From positions 744,001 to 808,000 of the forward strand of contig JAOWBW010000428.1 of NCBI GenBank assembly GCA_026119855.1: 64,000 nucleotides of DNA. The letters run 5' to 3'. Below the pieces are notes generated by a model. That model had not been told where the DNA came from. It saw only the letters and a list, made by a program, of their open reading frames with translations, and made no database searches. The translations under genes and the position numbers were made by a program. This DNA comes from Campanula takesimana. Its lineage: Eukaryota; Streptophyta; Magnoliopsida; Asterales; Campanulaceae. Shown one piece after another: positions 43,610 through 56,889 of this stretch (positions are counted from its first letter, which is position 1; every line of letters starts with the position of its first letter).

Positions 43610-46256
43610 TGTCACGCCCCGAAATCCGACATTGCACGGACCTCGAGAAGCGACGAACGAAATCGAATACCAAACAAAACTCCCAAAATGAAAACTGAAT
43701 TTTTCCTTTTCTTATAACAAACGAAAACTACACACTACACATACTTGGAGCGAGTACATCAGAGCAACTATCCTCTGACCCAAAACACAAACTTGAAACA
43801 AACTCCAATATATACAAACTCTCTAACTTTAACAATTTTACAAAAGCTTTCATACAAAAACAAAATCACATTATGTCCAAAAGACTAAAGCTCCACTCTT
43901 AACTTCACAAATGTACTGCAAAGCCGTCATAGTCAAAACTGCACTCCACCTGGAAGGGAAAGGGGTAACGAAAAGGGTGAGCACAAATTGCCCAGTAAGA
44001 GACTTGCCAACACAAAGAAGTGTGGCACTGTATAGAAACCCAACCAAGAACAAACAGCAATAATGAACCCAACCACCCGATATATAAGTGAGGAGTCGAA
44101 AGAGTACAACCGAATCAAACATCAAATCAAAGTTCCGAAGTCAAATTCCATTAAACACTTGAGTTGGCCAAATGCCCAAAGTCAAAGTTGATTCTTCGTC
44201 ATAGTTTCACTTGCGCAAATGACACTATGACTAGGAATCACAAATATAACAACCGGTGTTAAATTCATCTCTTGTTGAGGAATTCAAAGTCAAATACTCA
44301 AAGTGTAAATGGCAGAGTAGCTAAAACGAATAACCGAGTCCAAATGAATTGATCCAATAAACGATCACGAATAACAAATCAAACCAATCCGATAATTCCG
44401 AAGCCAAAGAATGAAAGGGTACAAGGTTGACAAGACCCTTACCTCAAATCCGAGCTAATCCAAAACAAAGTACTCAAATCAACTTAACCGTTCCAATCTA
44501 ACATAACAAAGACATAAATAGTACAAGAGTTAGTATCCATTAAAATGCATCCAAATATTAATAATTCATAACAAGTTATAAGAGCATTATAACAACTATA
44601 CCGTTACTGCACAAAGGACTACAACTATGCATGCTTAACTATCATAGATGAATAGTTCTCTGAAAATTACTCAACTTAGACCAAAGAATCACTAAATTCT
44701 GAATTCATATGAATTTATTATCAAATACTTAAGTTTGATTATTTTTAAGATGTCCCAATTTACATCAGCCCCCAAAACAACAAATCTGGGATAGTTTCAT
44801 AACATTTCGAAACCATATAACTATTTCAATGGAAATAGCATGAAAAATTAATCAATTTAGGCTAAAAAAATCACTCTATTCCAACTTCGTATGAATTAGT
44901 TATGATTTTACGGGTTTAACGGACATTCAAATTCATTTATAATACACTGCAGTCAAAATAGAGATTCAGGGAACAAACTATAATCAATCAGATTTTGAAA
45001 CCTATTCCATTGAAAAGCTCTCGAAAAATTACTCAAGTTAGACTCAAAAACCACACCATTCCGATTAAAAACGAACAAGTTAGAGGCAATAAATGGTTAC
45101 AATTTTTCCTTAACATTACAGGGACTTAACTGAAATTCCTACAAACTCAGGGATCATACAGAAATTTTCGAAATTTCATTCTTCAACCTGGGAACATAAG
45201 TACGACAGCCATGGCTGGGTTTGAAAATCCAACTATCTAAATACTCTAAAATATATACTCACATCAAAACAGAGGCTAATTAACTAAAATCATGATAATC
45301 CCAATTAAATTCTTTCATGTAATTCATAAACTATAAACAACAAACACCCACTCCAGACTCACACTCACACTCACACACACCTACAGTACACACCTACACC
45401 CATAAATAGCAAGAACTCAAAATAAATACAATCACACAGATAATACGCACACACATAACATACAACAATAGCAAATCCAACTTACGTTTTCAAATGTTCT
45501 GACTATGTCTTTCTACTTCTTCCTTTCAATTTTTTTCTTTGTTGGTTCTCCCTCTATTGTCTGTTCTCTTTTTTTTTTTTTTTCTTTCTTAATTTACGTT
45601 TTTTCCTTTTTCTTGTTCTCTTTGACCGTCTCTTTCTATCTCTCTCAGCTAATGGAAATGAAAGATTGATACAGATAAGGAGAGGTAGGATAACGTGGCT
45701 GAAGTAGGCAAAAGGTGTCATCATTCTACAATTGAGATTAGTGGCATACTTCAATGTCCAAAAACACCTATTGTGAAACACAAAAATACCAATTGTATCC
45801 TAATATTAACTACAGTAGTTAATATCATATTCACACTATATATTAAACATATAATTTATTTATACGAATCTTAAAATATAAGATCAGATCAGATCACATT
45901 CATATATTAAAGGAAATTATCCGGAGGGCCATTGACCTAATATATAGTTATTTAACTTGAAAATTACTCCCTCCGTCCCAAACAACTTGCACTAGTTAAA
46001 TTATTATTTTGAGTTGTAATTAAAAGTTACTCTTTCTGACTCAAAGTAAGTTACAGTAATTATTTAATTACTATATTGAGTTATATTTGAAAAGTTACTC
46101 CATCCGTCTAAAAAAAAATTGCACTAATATTTAATTGCTATATTTAAAATAATAACATAATCATAAAGTGCAAATCCAAATTATCCACTAATGCAAACAC
46201 ATAAAAATTTGTCAAGTATATACATGCAATATGGACCGATTAATTGGGGTGTCACA
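43610..46256 (-). repeat. Tekay-like LTR copy 2 (shared middle LTR)
   Basis: This LTR serves as 5' LTR for the left internal region and 3' LTR for the right one. No target duplication borders it, as expected after recombination. A Stowaway-type actccctccgtccc lies near 45966. Confidence 0.92.
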
Positions 46257-49200
46257 TCCTCCCCACCTTAAAAGAATTCAGTCTCTGAATTCAAGTACCC
46301 GATGTCTCAAACAATTAGGTAATACCTCTAATTTTCAAGTGGCAACTTCTACAAAATGATCCCACCATTTTACCTTGACTAAACATCGATTTCATTCTCA
46401 GAGATTGTTATTTTCGATCAAAAATCTGAATTGGTTCTCTTCGAACGATAAATCTGTACAAACTTATATTTGCAAATCAAACAACATAAGGTAATCCGCT
46501 AAACATCTCCAACAAATAATTTGGTGAATATCTTCAATCGATCAACTTCTCGTTTTTATAATCTCGCAAGTATTTTTAATGTATAACAAGTCTGCAACGC
46601 TAAGAACTGAGCATATTTCGTTGCCGATCCACGATAACCCATATGGTATCATATCCACCCGAGGTTATAGAAAAATCCCATAACAAAATCCATCGCAATA
46701 TGGTTCTGACTTCCACCGAAGAATATGCGCTCGTTGTAAGATCCCTCGAGGCCTCTAATGTTTAGCCTTAACTTTTTGACATATTAAACTCTTTTGTACC
46801 AACTCAAACTCAAACTCATCAATCTTTCTCTTGATTATTCAGTAGTGATTGTGGAAATCCAAGTACATTTTGGAATTATCAAAGTTGACCATGTAGTTAA
46901 ATTTATGATCTTCATCCATTGCTTCATGTTTCAGATCAATATCCGCTATAACGGACCATCAATTAAAGATGTTTATCACTCCATCAAATTCAAGGGTAAG
47001 GTCGAATATCTCATAGAATTGAATTTTATTCATGATAATAGACATGTTCAAATCCTCTATCCACGGCTTGTTATCTTTTCTAACAATAAAGATTTTTCTG
47101 TCATTTGTGCAAATATCTCGTGAAATGTGGAACTCAGATTTCTAATTCCAGCTTTTGTATATCCGCTAACAAGCTTTTGAATATCCTCTAATGTATATCC
47201 ACTATAAGATAATTTATATCCACTAATGAAGGTCTTTGTCTTGTGATAGGAGAAACCAAAATTCCTACTCTTTGGATTTAATTCATCCTATATAACGGTT
47301 GCTTTTTTGGGGTGATAAAAGATGGTGTAAATCTTTGAGCAACTCCAACAATCTCCTTTGTAGCATACTGAATTCTTTTTGTGTGAATAATTACTTGAAA
47401 CTCTTTCTGACCGGTGTATACCTTGTAAGGATTCACTGTGGATAATGCCGTAAAACTTTATCGCAAATATAACTGTCATGTGTCTCCGAAGGTTTAACGC
47501 AAAAATAACTTTCGCAGATTCAAGGTTATGAGTGAGATGATTCTTTCTGTGATTTTTAATATGTCATGAACTGCACGCAATTTCACTTCAATGTTGCACT
47601 AAAACGCAATCCAACCCTTATCTGATGAATCATTGTATACCGCAATTCCTCCACTGTCAAAATATAAGGTTTGTATTGGTGCAAAACTCTTCTAAGTATG
47701 GAAACAATTCACACTCAATTGATCATTCAAAACTCATATTTTACTGAAATGATCAAGAAGATGAGCCATCAATTCAAATCAATCCCTTTGTATCACGTGT
47801 TAAAATAAAAATCACAGTTCTTCAACTTCGCAAATAATTTCTTGTCTCCTAGGTTTTGTAACACCATTCTCAAATATAGTTCATGATCGACCATCAAATT
47901 ATATTAGAATCTCCTCTTGTTGAGTTCTCGACAATCAAGGCATAGTCTCAAAGATCCATATGTTTTCTTCACAACAAAACTGTCGCAACCCAAAGTGACA
48001 TACTCAGCTCAATTAAACTTCATCTAGAAGGCTTTTGTCGTTGACAGTTATGTTTCCTTCAACACCATTGGTGCCATTCTGTACAGAATCTTTGGTATAG
48101 GTTTGCTTTTTGGATAAGTTTAATACAAAATTCGATTTCCGTACCCAGAGGGGAATCGAGAAAATCCTCTAGAAAGACGTAGGCATACTCTTTGAAACCT
48201 TTATTTCATTCAAAGTTGATGTATCCACTCGAATATCACTGACATGTTTCAAATAACCCTGACAACCGTTTCCCCAAAAATCTTCAGACACTCAAAGCCG
48301 AAATCAAGATATAACCATCCACCAGTTTATCTTACAAAAAGAGAACCGAGACAAACTAGCCAAATCAAAAGTAACTTTATTCGGGTAACAAAAATTCTAG
48401 CATGATGCACAATGAGCCAATGCATTTCAAATAGCATATCAAAATGCTCTAAATGCTAGGAAACCAAGTTTGCAAGTAATTTCCTATCACATAGTTGTAC
48501 CGAACAAAACTTGCTGATCATAAAGGCACATAACAAAGTACCACTAGGGTAGCAAATGGTAATTCCGAATTCAAAGTTTGAGGTCTAACAAAAAAATTAT
48601 GAGCCATAGCATACGATGAATGAATGCATAACACAGAAAACCAAATCGTAAGGAAATATCTCAAGAGAAAATAGAGAGTGTACCTGTGAACAAAATGTTG
48701 GAGCCTTTAGCTTTACCGAAGTTATAGCCAAAACCTTCTCTCTAAATGCAAACTGTATTTTCCACTGAGCAACCCCGTTCTAGTGGTAGATAAGAGCGCT
48801 TGTTATGAAATTGACAATCCTTCAACACAATACAATTTCTACAAGAGTTATAGCATGTTCCCATCCATTTGTAACACGAGTCAACACCATGCTTCTTCTC
48901 ACAAGAATAACAAGAGATCAAGTAATCTGATATGCCACCACTAAAATCTTCTTTGGTGAATTAGTTTATGCTCATTTTGTAACTACTGATCATATACTTT
49001 CCTTTATCCTCGCGATTGGACCTGGAATCCCTTCTGTTCTCTACATCATGTTCAACTATCATTTCTCGTTCCACAAATGTAGTGTATAGATTTAAATTGA
49101 GGCAATTAATTGAACTCTGATATGCGCCTTCAATCATCCCTCAAAATTCTTGGATCTACGGAACTTGTTTTCTATCGGTACATGAAAATAATTTCCTTAA

Positions 49201-50018
49201 GATTAATTAATCCTCTTGTTTTGCCTCCATGCTCAGTCATAAGCAGAAAAAACTTCTTCTGAAACACATTGAGAAACAATTGACATGTTCTTTGCTCACC
49301 GGGAACTCCAGAGCTTAAACTCTTTTGGTTAATATTTACCACTAACATCTTCTCATACTAACATCTGGCCAACAAATTGCTCTTTATGAGATTTAGTACA
49401 CATTGATGTGATCAAATATCTACTCCATAGTTTCTACCCAATGTCCACACCACTAGGATTAATTAAACCTGTAACCTTTATAATCCACTTCAAGAAGTCC
49501 AAAGAATCTTCATCTGATCTTTTACGAGATGACATAATCGCTGCACTATAACATTTAGTACAATTCATGACAAGAACATTTGCGCATTAGATTTCTAAGA
49601 TATTATTATGGGACTAAAACTTATTTTACAAATGTGATCATTATGTGTGGTCTAACTATAATTAACCAACCTAGTTAAGTGGGTAGGTCAGACTATATTC
49701 ATACCAACCTAGTTCTTATCGAACACCATTGGTAATCAATTCAGGGGCCCTTCTGAATTAACTTCAACGGCTTTCGATATTTGGTCTTTAGGTTCATAAT
49801 CAATCATTAAGGATTTTTTTAAGCATATCAAACATATACCACACAATGCAAATTCGATTTTTACAAATTTTCTTAACAATACTGATGCCAAGGCAAATCC
49901 TTTACCAACTTACAATCCCCTATGGCTCTAGACGACCAAATGATCATAAACATATACTCTCATAATCAAACCTAAGGCTCTAGACCGAAGGATCATAACC
50001 TATGCTCTGATACCACTC
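46257..50018 (-). mobile_element. Second internal region of the Tekay-like array
   Basis: This is the same sequence as 36945-43609 without the Copia insertion. It keeps about 28 bp near 48411-48440 that copy 1 has lost and lacks about 51 bp present in copy 1 at about 39857-39907. Its primer site is at 50004-50015. Confidence 0.9.
46580..48941 (-). pseudogene. Decayed Tekay-like gag-pol, internal copy 2
   Basis: The same fragments occur as in copy 1, shifted by about 9310-9337 bp: integrase core near 46595-46655, RT near 47918-48190, zinc finger at 48742-48941. Almost all stops and frameshifts are shared with copy 1, so decay predates duplication. Confidence 0.75.
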
Positions 50019-52665
50019 TGTCACGCCCCAAATCCGACATTGCACGGACCTCGAGAAGCGACGAACGAAATCGAATACCAAACAAAACTCCCAAAATGAA
50101 AACTGAATTTTTCCTTTTCTTATAACAAACGAAAACTACACAATACACATACTTGGAGCGAGTACATCAGAGCAACTATCCTCTGACCCAAAACACAAAC
50201 TTGAAACAAACTCCAATATATACAAACTCTCTAACTTTAACAATTTTACAAAAGCTTTCATACAAAAACAAAATCACATTATGTCCAAAAGACTAAAGCT
50301 CCACTCTTAACTTCACAAATGTACTGCAAAGCCGTCATAGTCAAAACTGCACTCCACCTGGAAGGGAAAGGGGTAACGAAAAGGGTGAGCACAAATTGCC
50401 CAGTAAGAGACTTGCCAACACAAAGGAGTGTGGCACTGTATAGAAACCCAACCAAGAACAAACAGCAATAATGAACCCAACCACCCGATATATAAGTGAG
50501 GAGTCAAAAGAGTACAACCGAATCAAACATCAAATCAAATTTCCGAAGTCAAATTCCATTAAACACTTGAGTTGGCCAAATGCCCAAAGTCAAAGTTGAT
50601 TCTTCGTCATAGTTTCACTTGCGCAAATGACACTATGACTTGGAATCACAAATATAACAACCGGTGTTAAATTCATCTCTTGTTGAGGAATTCAAAGTCA
50701 AATACTCAAAGTGTAAATGGCAGAGTAGCTAAAACGAATAACCGAGTCCAAATGAATTGATCCAATAAACGATCACGAATAACAAATCAAACCAATCCGA
50801 TAATTCCGAAGCCAAAGAATGAAAGGGTACAAGGTTGACAAGACCCTTACCTCAAATCCGAGCTAATCCAAAACAAAGTACTCAAATCAACTTAACCGTT
50901 CCAATCTAACATAACAAAGACATAAATAGTACAAGAGTTAGTATCCATTAAAATGCATCCAAATATTAATAATTCATAACAAGTTATAAGAGCATTATAA
51001 CAACTATACCGTTACTGCACAAAGGACTACAACTATGCATGCTTAACTATCATAGATGAATATTTCTCTGAAAATTACTCAACTTAGACCAAAGAATCAC
51101 TAAATTCTGAATTCATATGAATTTATTATCAAATACTTAAGTTTGATTATTTTTAAGATGTCCCAATTTACATCAGCCCCCAAAATAACAAATCTGGGAT
51201 AGTTTCATAACATTTCGAAACCATATAACTATTTCAATGGAAAGAGCATGAAAAATTAATCAATTTAGGCTAAAAAAATCACTCTATTCCAACTTCGTAT
51301 GAATTAGTTATGATTTTACGGGTTTAACGGACATTCAAATTCATTTATAATACACTGCAGTCAAAACAGAGATTCAGGGAACAAACTATAATCAATCAGA
51401 TTTTGAAACCTATTCCATTGAAAAGCTCTCGAAAAATTACTCAAGTTAGACTCAAAAACCACACCATTCCGATTAAAAACAAACAAGTTAGAGGCAATAA
51501 ATGGTTACAATTTTTCCTTAACATTACAGGGACTTAACTGAAATTCCTACAAACTCAGGGATCATACAGGAATTTTCGAAATTTCATTCTTCAACCTGGG
51601 AACATAAGTACGGCAGCCATGGCTGGGTTTGAAAATCCAACTATCTAAATACTCTAAAATATATACTCACATCAAAACAGAGGCTAATTAACTAAAATCA
51701 TGATAATCCCAATTAAATTCTTTCATGTAATTCATAAACTATAAACAACAAACACCCACTCCAGACTCACACTCACACTCACACACACCTACAGTACACA
51801 CCTACACCCATAAATAGCAAGAACTCAAAATAAATACAATCACACAGATAATACGCACACACATAACATACAACAATAGCAAATCCAACTTACGTTTTCA
51901 AATGTTCTGACTATGTCTTTCTACTTCTTCCTTTCAATTTTTTTCTTTGTTGGTTCTCCCTCTGTTGTCTGTTCTCTTTTTTTTTTTTTTTCTTTCTTAA
52001 TTTACGTTTTTTCCTTTTTCTTGTTCTCTTTGACCTTCTCTTTCTATCTCTCTCAGCTAATGGAAATCAAAGATTGATACATATAAGGAGAGGTAGGATA
52101 ACGTGGCTGAAGTAGGCAAAAGGTGTCATCATTCTACAATTGAGATTAGTGGCATACTTCAATGTCCAAAAACACCTATTGTGAAACACAAAAATACCAA
52201 TTGTATCCTAATATTAACTACAGTAGTTAATATCATATTCACACTATATATTTAACATATAATTTATTTATACGAATCTTAAAATATAAGATCAGATCAG
52301 ATCACATTCATATATTAAAGGAAATTATCCGGAGGGCCATTGACCTAATATATAGTTATTTAACTTGAAAATTACTCCCTCCGTCCCAAACAACTTGCAC
52401 TAGTTAAATTATTATTTTGAGTTGTAATTAAAAGTTACTCTTTCTGACTCAAAGTAAGTTACAGTAATTATTTAATTACTATATTGAGTTATATTTGAAA
52501 AGTTACTCCATCCGTCTAAAAAAAAAATTGCACTAATATTTAATTGCTATATTTAAAATAATAACATAATCATAAAGTGCAAATCCAAATTATCCACTAA
52601 TGCAAACACATAAAAATTTGTCAAGTATATACATGCAATATGGACCGATTAATTGGGGTGTCACA
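50019..52665 (-). repeat. Tekay-like LTR copy 3 (5' end of array)
   Basis: It ends at 52665 followed by the target duplication attat (52666-52670). It lacks one G in the gcccc(g)aaatcc start found in the other two copies. A Stowaway-type actccctccgtccc lies near 52375. Confidence 0.92.
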
Positions 52666-52670
52666 ATTAT

Positions 52671-54882
52671 AGATTACGAAGATCTTCAAAAAGATGCTAT
52701 TGGGAGACACTTGATCAAAAGGATGAAGAAATCAGATGATGAGTATGATGGATTGGCAACAAGACTAATTGGATCTATTGATGTTTGCAAGCCCTACCGC
52801 AAGACATTTCCTGAGGTAATGTACTATATTGGTCATCGGGTTGGCCACGGTCTTCTGTGTAAAAGTGGCAACCATGGCAACTTCAATTCTACTCAATGGA
52901 AGCTCTCAACTGCAATCTACCTGGGCAGAAAGGTGAACTGGCCCAAGATTCTGTATGGACTGTTGTTAGACCACATCAACGATTACAAGAAGCAGCTATA
53001 TGATCAAGCACCTACCAAGTACAAGAAAAACTCCAGATTTCTTTCCCTCCTGTTCAAATTCATTCCTGAACTTCGAAGGGAAATAAACAAGGATAAAGAT
53101 GCCAAGGTGCCTATCTCTCTATCCAAGGTCTTTGACATCAAGACCATGAGATCTACCTACCGCAACCGGTTTGGTGATGATCAATATCAAGAGTACCGGA
53201 ATTGTGAACCTGTACACAAGAGAGAAAAATACATCCCTCCAAACTACACCAAGGCTGCCAGAATAGCCTTAGGGATTGATGCTCCTGGAAGATCGTCATC
53301 TGCTCATGATGATGATGAAGAGATTGAAAAAGCTGAGGAAGAACTTGAAACTAGAAGGATAGTCAAAGGCAAAGGGATTGCTAGTGCATCGACCGCTCCT
53401 CCCAAAACCAAACCATTGACTGGAGTTGTCATTAAAGAACTTTCAACCGATAAACCCCCTTCAAAAATCCTTCCTTCCGTTCCATCCAAAACCAAATCAA
53501 CCGCACTACCTTCAAAGTCTTTTGTTTCAAAGCCTTCTATAACCTCTCCGACTGCTCCTCTCAAATCAAAGTCTTCTGCACTCCCTGCTTTGTCTTAGGA
53601 GGAGAAATCCAAGAAAAGGGATCTTTCTCTAAGTCCCATTCAAACCGCAAAGAAATATAAGGTATCTCGACCTCCTCCTTCAACCGCCTCTCCTGTATTC
53701 ACTCCATCCGGTTCACCCATGCAAAGTGACCGTGATGAGGATGCTGATGTCCCTCCTACTCAACCACAAAGACATCAAGCAAAGCATACTCTTGAATTAG
53801 TAGATGAACCAGATGATATGGAGTTGGTAGAATCTAGTGATGAATCTGGAAAACAAGGTGTTAAAACTGATGTTGCTGAAAATGTTGAAAAGACTGTTGA
53901 TGTAGAGAGTCCTGATTTTAGTGATGAAAATGATCAAGTCCCTCCTGTTGAGTTTCAGGGTCACGATCAAGATGGCGACTGTGTACCCAGTGATCATGAT
54001 GATGATACGTTAGTTAAGACTCATGCTCACTCTCCTCCTAGAACTACTCGTGCCACGACCGCTTCTGATAGCTCTGTCGATCCAATGGCTCACCTTATGA
54101 CCGCCATTGAGTTCTTGACTCAAATAAATTTGGATACTCAAGGTGAGGTTGCCAAACTTGCTGCAAACCAGGTTAAGTTACATAATGAGGTTGATCTGCT
54201 CAAGGCCTCCATTGTTGAGACCATTAAGGGGGAGAGTCAAAATATAACAAAAGCTATTCTCGAAAGTCTAGCTATCGTGAATTCAAATCCAACAACCGCA
54301 TCCACCTCAACCATCTCTCTCTCTCGTACTGACCTCAAAGAAGAGCTCAAGTCACAATCTAATACCATTGACCGTTCTGTGGTCAAGATTGTTGATGAAG
54401 CTGGCAAGGAAATATCAAAGGTGATGTCAAGCAACAAGAATTTCTTATTTGAGAAGATGGATTAAGTGAAGACCTCTCTTAAAGCAGAAATCAATGCCTG
54501 TATTTTCGTAGGGTTGCTCTCGGTCGCTGATAAGTTCGTACCAAAGATAGAAGCTATGAGACAAGCTATGCAAGTCCATACTCAAAGTCTAGAAGGCCAA
54601 ACTTCCAAGATTGATAGGGTTTATGAAATTTCTAACACCAATGTGCAGGAAGTGATCAACAAGATCTCAACCCTTCAATTGACAGTGGATAGCATTGCTG
54701 GATCTCAAGGTTCCTCCTCTCAAAATCAAGTGACCGGGCATGGAAACAGGATTGCTACAGATGAAGATGAAGGTGAAGATAGCTTCGAATTCCCTACCAT
54801 GAATAGTTTAGATTTTCTGGAAATCAATGACCTCAACAATCCCATCATCATTCCTGGTGTTGGATTCTCGAAGAAATTCTAA
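52671..54882 (+). pseudogene. Env-like/extra ORF of a SIRE-like Copia element
   Basis: With 34267-34298 this makes a frame of 748 codons. It is cut by TAG at 53596-53598 and TAA at 54463-54465, both compatible with C-to-T changes at Gln codons. The first part is a globular domain (HRVGHGLLCKSGNHGNFNST, YKKNSRFLSLLFKFIPEL). Next comes a long Ser/Pro/Lys-rich, then acidic, low-complexity middle, and last a helical coiled-coil-like end. Position between pol and the polypurine tract/3' LTR is that of the extra (often called env-like) ORF of SIRE elements. I see no clear signal peptide or membrane span. The function is unknown, and the SIRE assignment is moderate. Confidence 0.55.
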
Positions 54883-55301
54883 GTACTACCGTTGTTGTTG
54901 CAACTCTCTTGAACTGACCGTGTGTGGTCGATGAAACTTTGTCAAAACAATTTTATTTCTGTTTGTTTTTATTTGTTATGGTCTGTAAAACTTTAATCTC
55001 TTTTGGCTCTGCACTCCCTTCACTTTAATGGTTATATTTCTTTGGAGTGCCCTTAATATTTGTTTGATGCATTTGCATTCCTATTGTTATTTCTCTCTAA
55101 ATGCATTCAAACTTGTATTTCTATCTTGCTAGGATTAGAATTTTATTTTATCTTTTTAGGATGATAGAAATCTATGACACTGGCTTAGAGTGTGCATTGA
55201 CTTGGGGCATGAAATTTAATAAAATAATATTTTTTGAAAACATGCTATTACCAAGTACAATGAGTTGGCCTTTGTTATAGTAGGTAAAGGTCTCAATCAA
55301 A
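54883..55301 (+). other. 3' untranslated region of the SIRE-like element
   Basis: AT-rich sequence lies between the extra ORF and the polypurine tract. No gene is seen. A ctgaccgtg motif occurs at 54916. Confidence 0.6.
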
Positions 55302-55312
55302 TAGGGGGAGAT
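55302..55312 (+). promoter_or_regulatory. Polypurine tract of SIRE-like element
   Basis: tagggggagat directly precedes the LTR start tgttggg, the arrangement typical of Copia/SIRE elements. Confidence 0.8.
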
Positions 55313-56826
55313 TGTTGGGTATGCTAATTTATAAACCACTCCTATTACCTAGATTTGATTGATCCCATGACCTAATTTTATCTTTTGTGGACTTTAGGAT
55401 ATATTGTAAGAAGTGTTAAACTTCATTTTTAGAATATTCCATTTTGATAGTATAGGCTTTAGATTGATAGGCTTAAAATTTTCTAAGTCTGGAATTTTAG
55501 TGGTCAAGACCTTGACCGTGAAATCACTTGACCGTGGTAGACCTCTTAACCGTGGTAGACCACTCAACCGTGAATCCCTCGACCGCAAGGTCTCGACCGC
55601 AAGGAAAGAAGATGCCCAAGTGTGTTCAAACTTAACCATGGTCAAACTATGGTTAGTTTAGAACGTTGCAGAACTTGGATCCCAAGTAATTCAAATTTGA
55701 ATTCATCTAAGTGAGACCACCTCTTATCTGCAAAAGGGACAAACTTAGAATGAGCTCCAATCAGAATTCAACAGCTCATTGTCCTTCAACTTGGAGCCCA
55801 AGTCATCCCAACAGCTATTTTCTCATTCAAGGCTATAAATAGTCCTTGAGTTCTTCATTGAACATTGCTGAGATTCAAAGAGAGAAATTGCTGTTGAAAT
55901 ACTTGGTGATTGAAGATCATAACTCAAGATTTCCAGAATCCTTTGAATCTTCAAAGAACTCACCTTCAAACCTTCAAAGCTCTCCAGCAACATTCAAGTC
56001 ATCTCAAGCCTTGTAACACTTAAGATTCATTAGGCTCTTAAATCATATAGATTCCAAAGAGCTTTTGATTCTTACACACACACTCACCCCAATTGATCAA
56101 TCACATGGATTGCATCAAAAGGGATACACTGGTCTAAGTCTAGGATTTATTCTTTATAGAAAGTAGGTGTTGATTCAAAGCTTCATCTCTGTAATCTGTA
56201 CTCACAAGAATCAATATATACCTCCATTCAAAATCCAAGACTGACCATCTTGGTAAAGGACGTAGATCTTTTAACAGATCGAACCTTTCCAAATATTAGT
56301 GTCATTTACTTACTGCTCTTTACATTCTGCAAATTTACTTTCAAGTATTGTTCATCTTGTTCTTTATTGTTCATATTAATCTTGTTTGTCGTTTAGTGTT
56401 TTGATCTTTCAGATTTATGAACTATTGTGAATTGTGTTTGTTTGTTCTCCACATTTCCTTAGCTAAAATCTGACTAACTTATCATTTGCCAAAACTTTCA
56501 AGACAACAACTTTCAAACTCAACCTTATCTTGACCGCAAATTTCTTGACCGCAATACTCTGACCGCATCTTACTCGTCCGGAACCTCTTGACCGTGAGTG
56601 AGTTTCTATACTTAGAGATTTTGTCTAAAACAACCTTACCTCATTTCTATCAAAAACTTCCGCTGTGTATATTACACCTTGACCGTGTGGTTTTTACTTG
56701 ACCGCAAATTCAAGATTGTAAGCAGTTGGTTGAATTTTGAAAAAGAGTTGAATTTTTAAATAGGCTATTCAGCCCCCCCCCCCTCTAGCCTCTTTTCATA
56801 CCCTTGTTGTGTCTTTGGGACCAACA
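55313..56826 (+). repeat. 3' LTR of the SIRE-like Copia element
   Basis: This 1514-bp block starts tgttgggtatgc and ends gggaccaaca. A TATA box tataaatag is at 55834-55842. Six copies of a cttgaccgtg-like motif lie at 55511-55601 upstream of it, and more lie at 56530-56710. A C-run lies near 56773-56783. Its partner 5' LTR is outside the window. Confidence 0.8.
55511..55601 (+). promoter_or_regulatory. CTTGACCG motif array (W-box-like) in SIRE-like U3
   Basis: Copies start at 55511, 55527, 55545, 55563, 55578 and 55592 (spacing 14-18 bp). Two contain TTGACC, the core bound by plant WRKY factors; others are cttaaccg, ctcaaccg or ctcgaccg. WRKY control is inference. Confidence 0.5.
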
Positions 56827-56889
56827 CAAGCCATCATGATTAACCAAATAATATAACTTCATAAAGTTCATTTAATTCTTATAGAACAT

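Larger units (their letters stand above)
34299..52665 (-). mobile_element. Tekay/Del-like Ty3 element, tandem LTR-internal-LTR-internal-LTR
   Basis: Three 2.65-kb LTRs (34299-36944, 43610-46256, 50019-52665) enclose two copies of the same internal region. Only the outermost ends carry the target duplication attat (34294-34298, 52666-52670), so it entered as one element and was enlarged by recombination between LTRs. Initiator-Met primer sites and polypurine tracts give minus orientation. The internal pol is decayed. PPT (minus strand ttttaaggtggggagga), PBS and long LTRs suit the Tekay/Del chromovirus clade. The first internal region carries a nested Copia element. Confidence 0.92.
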
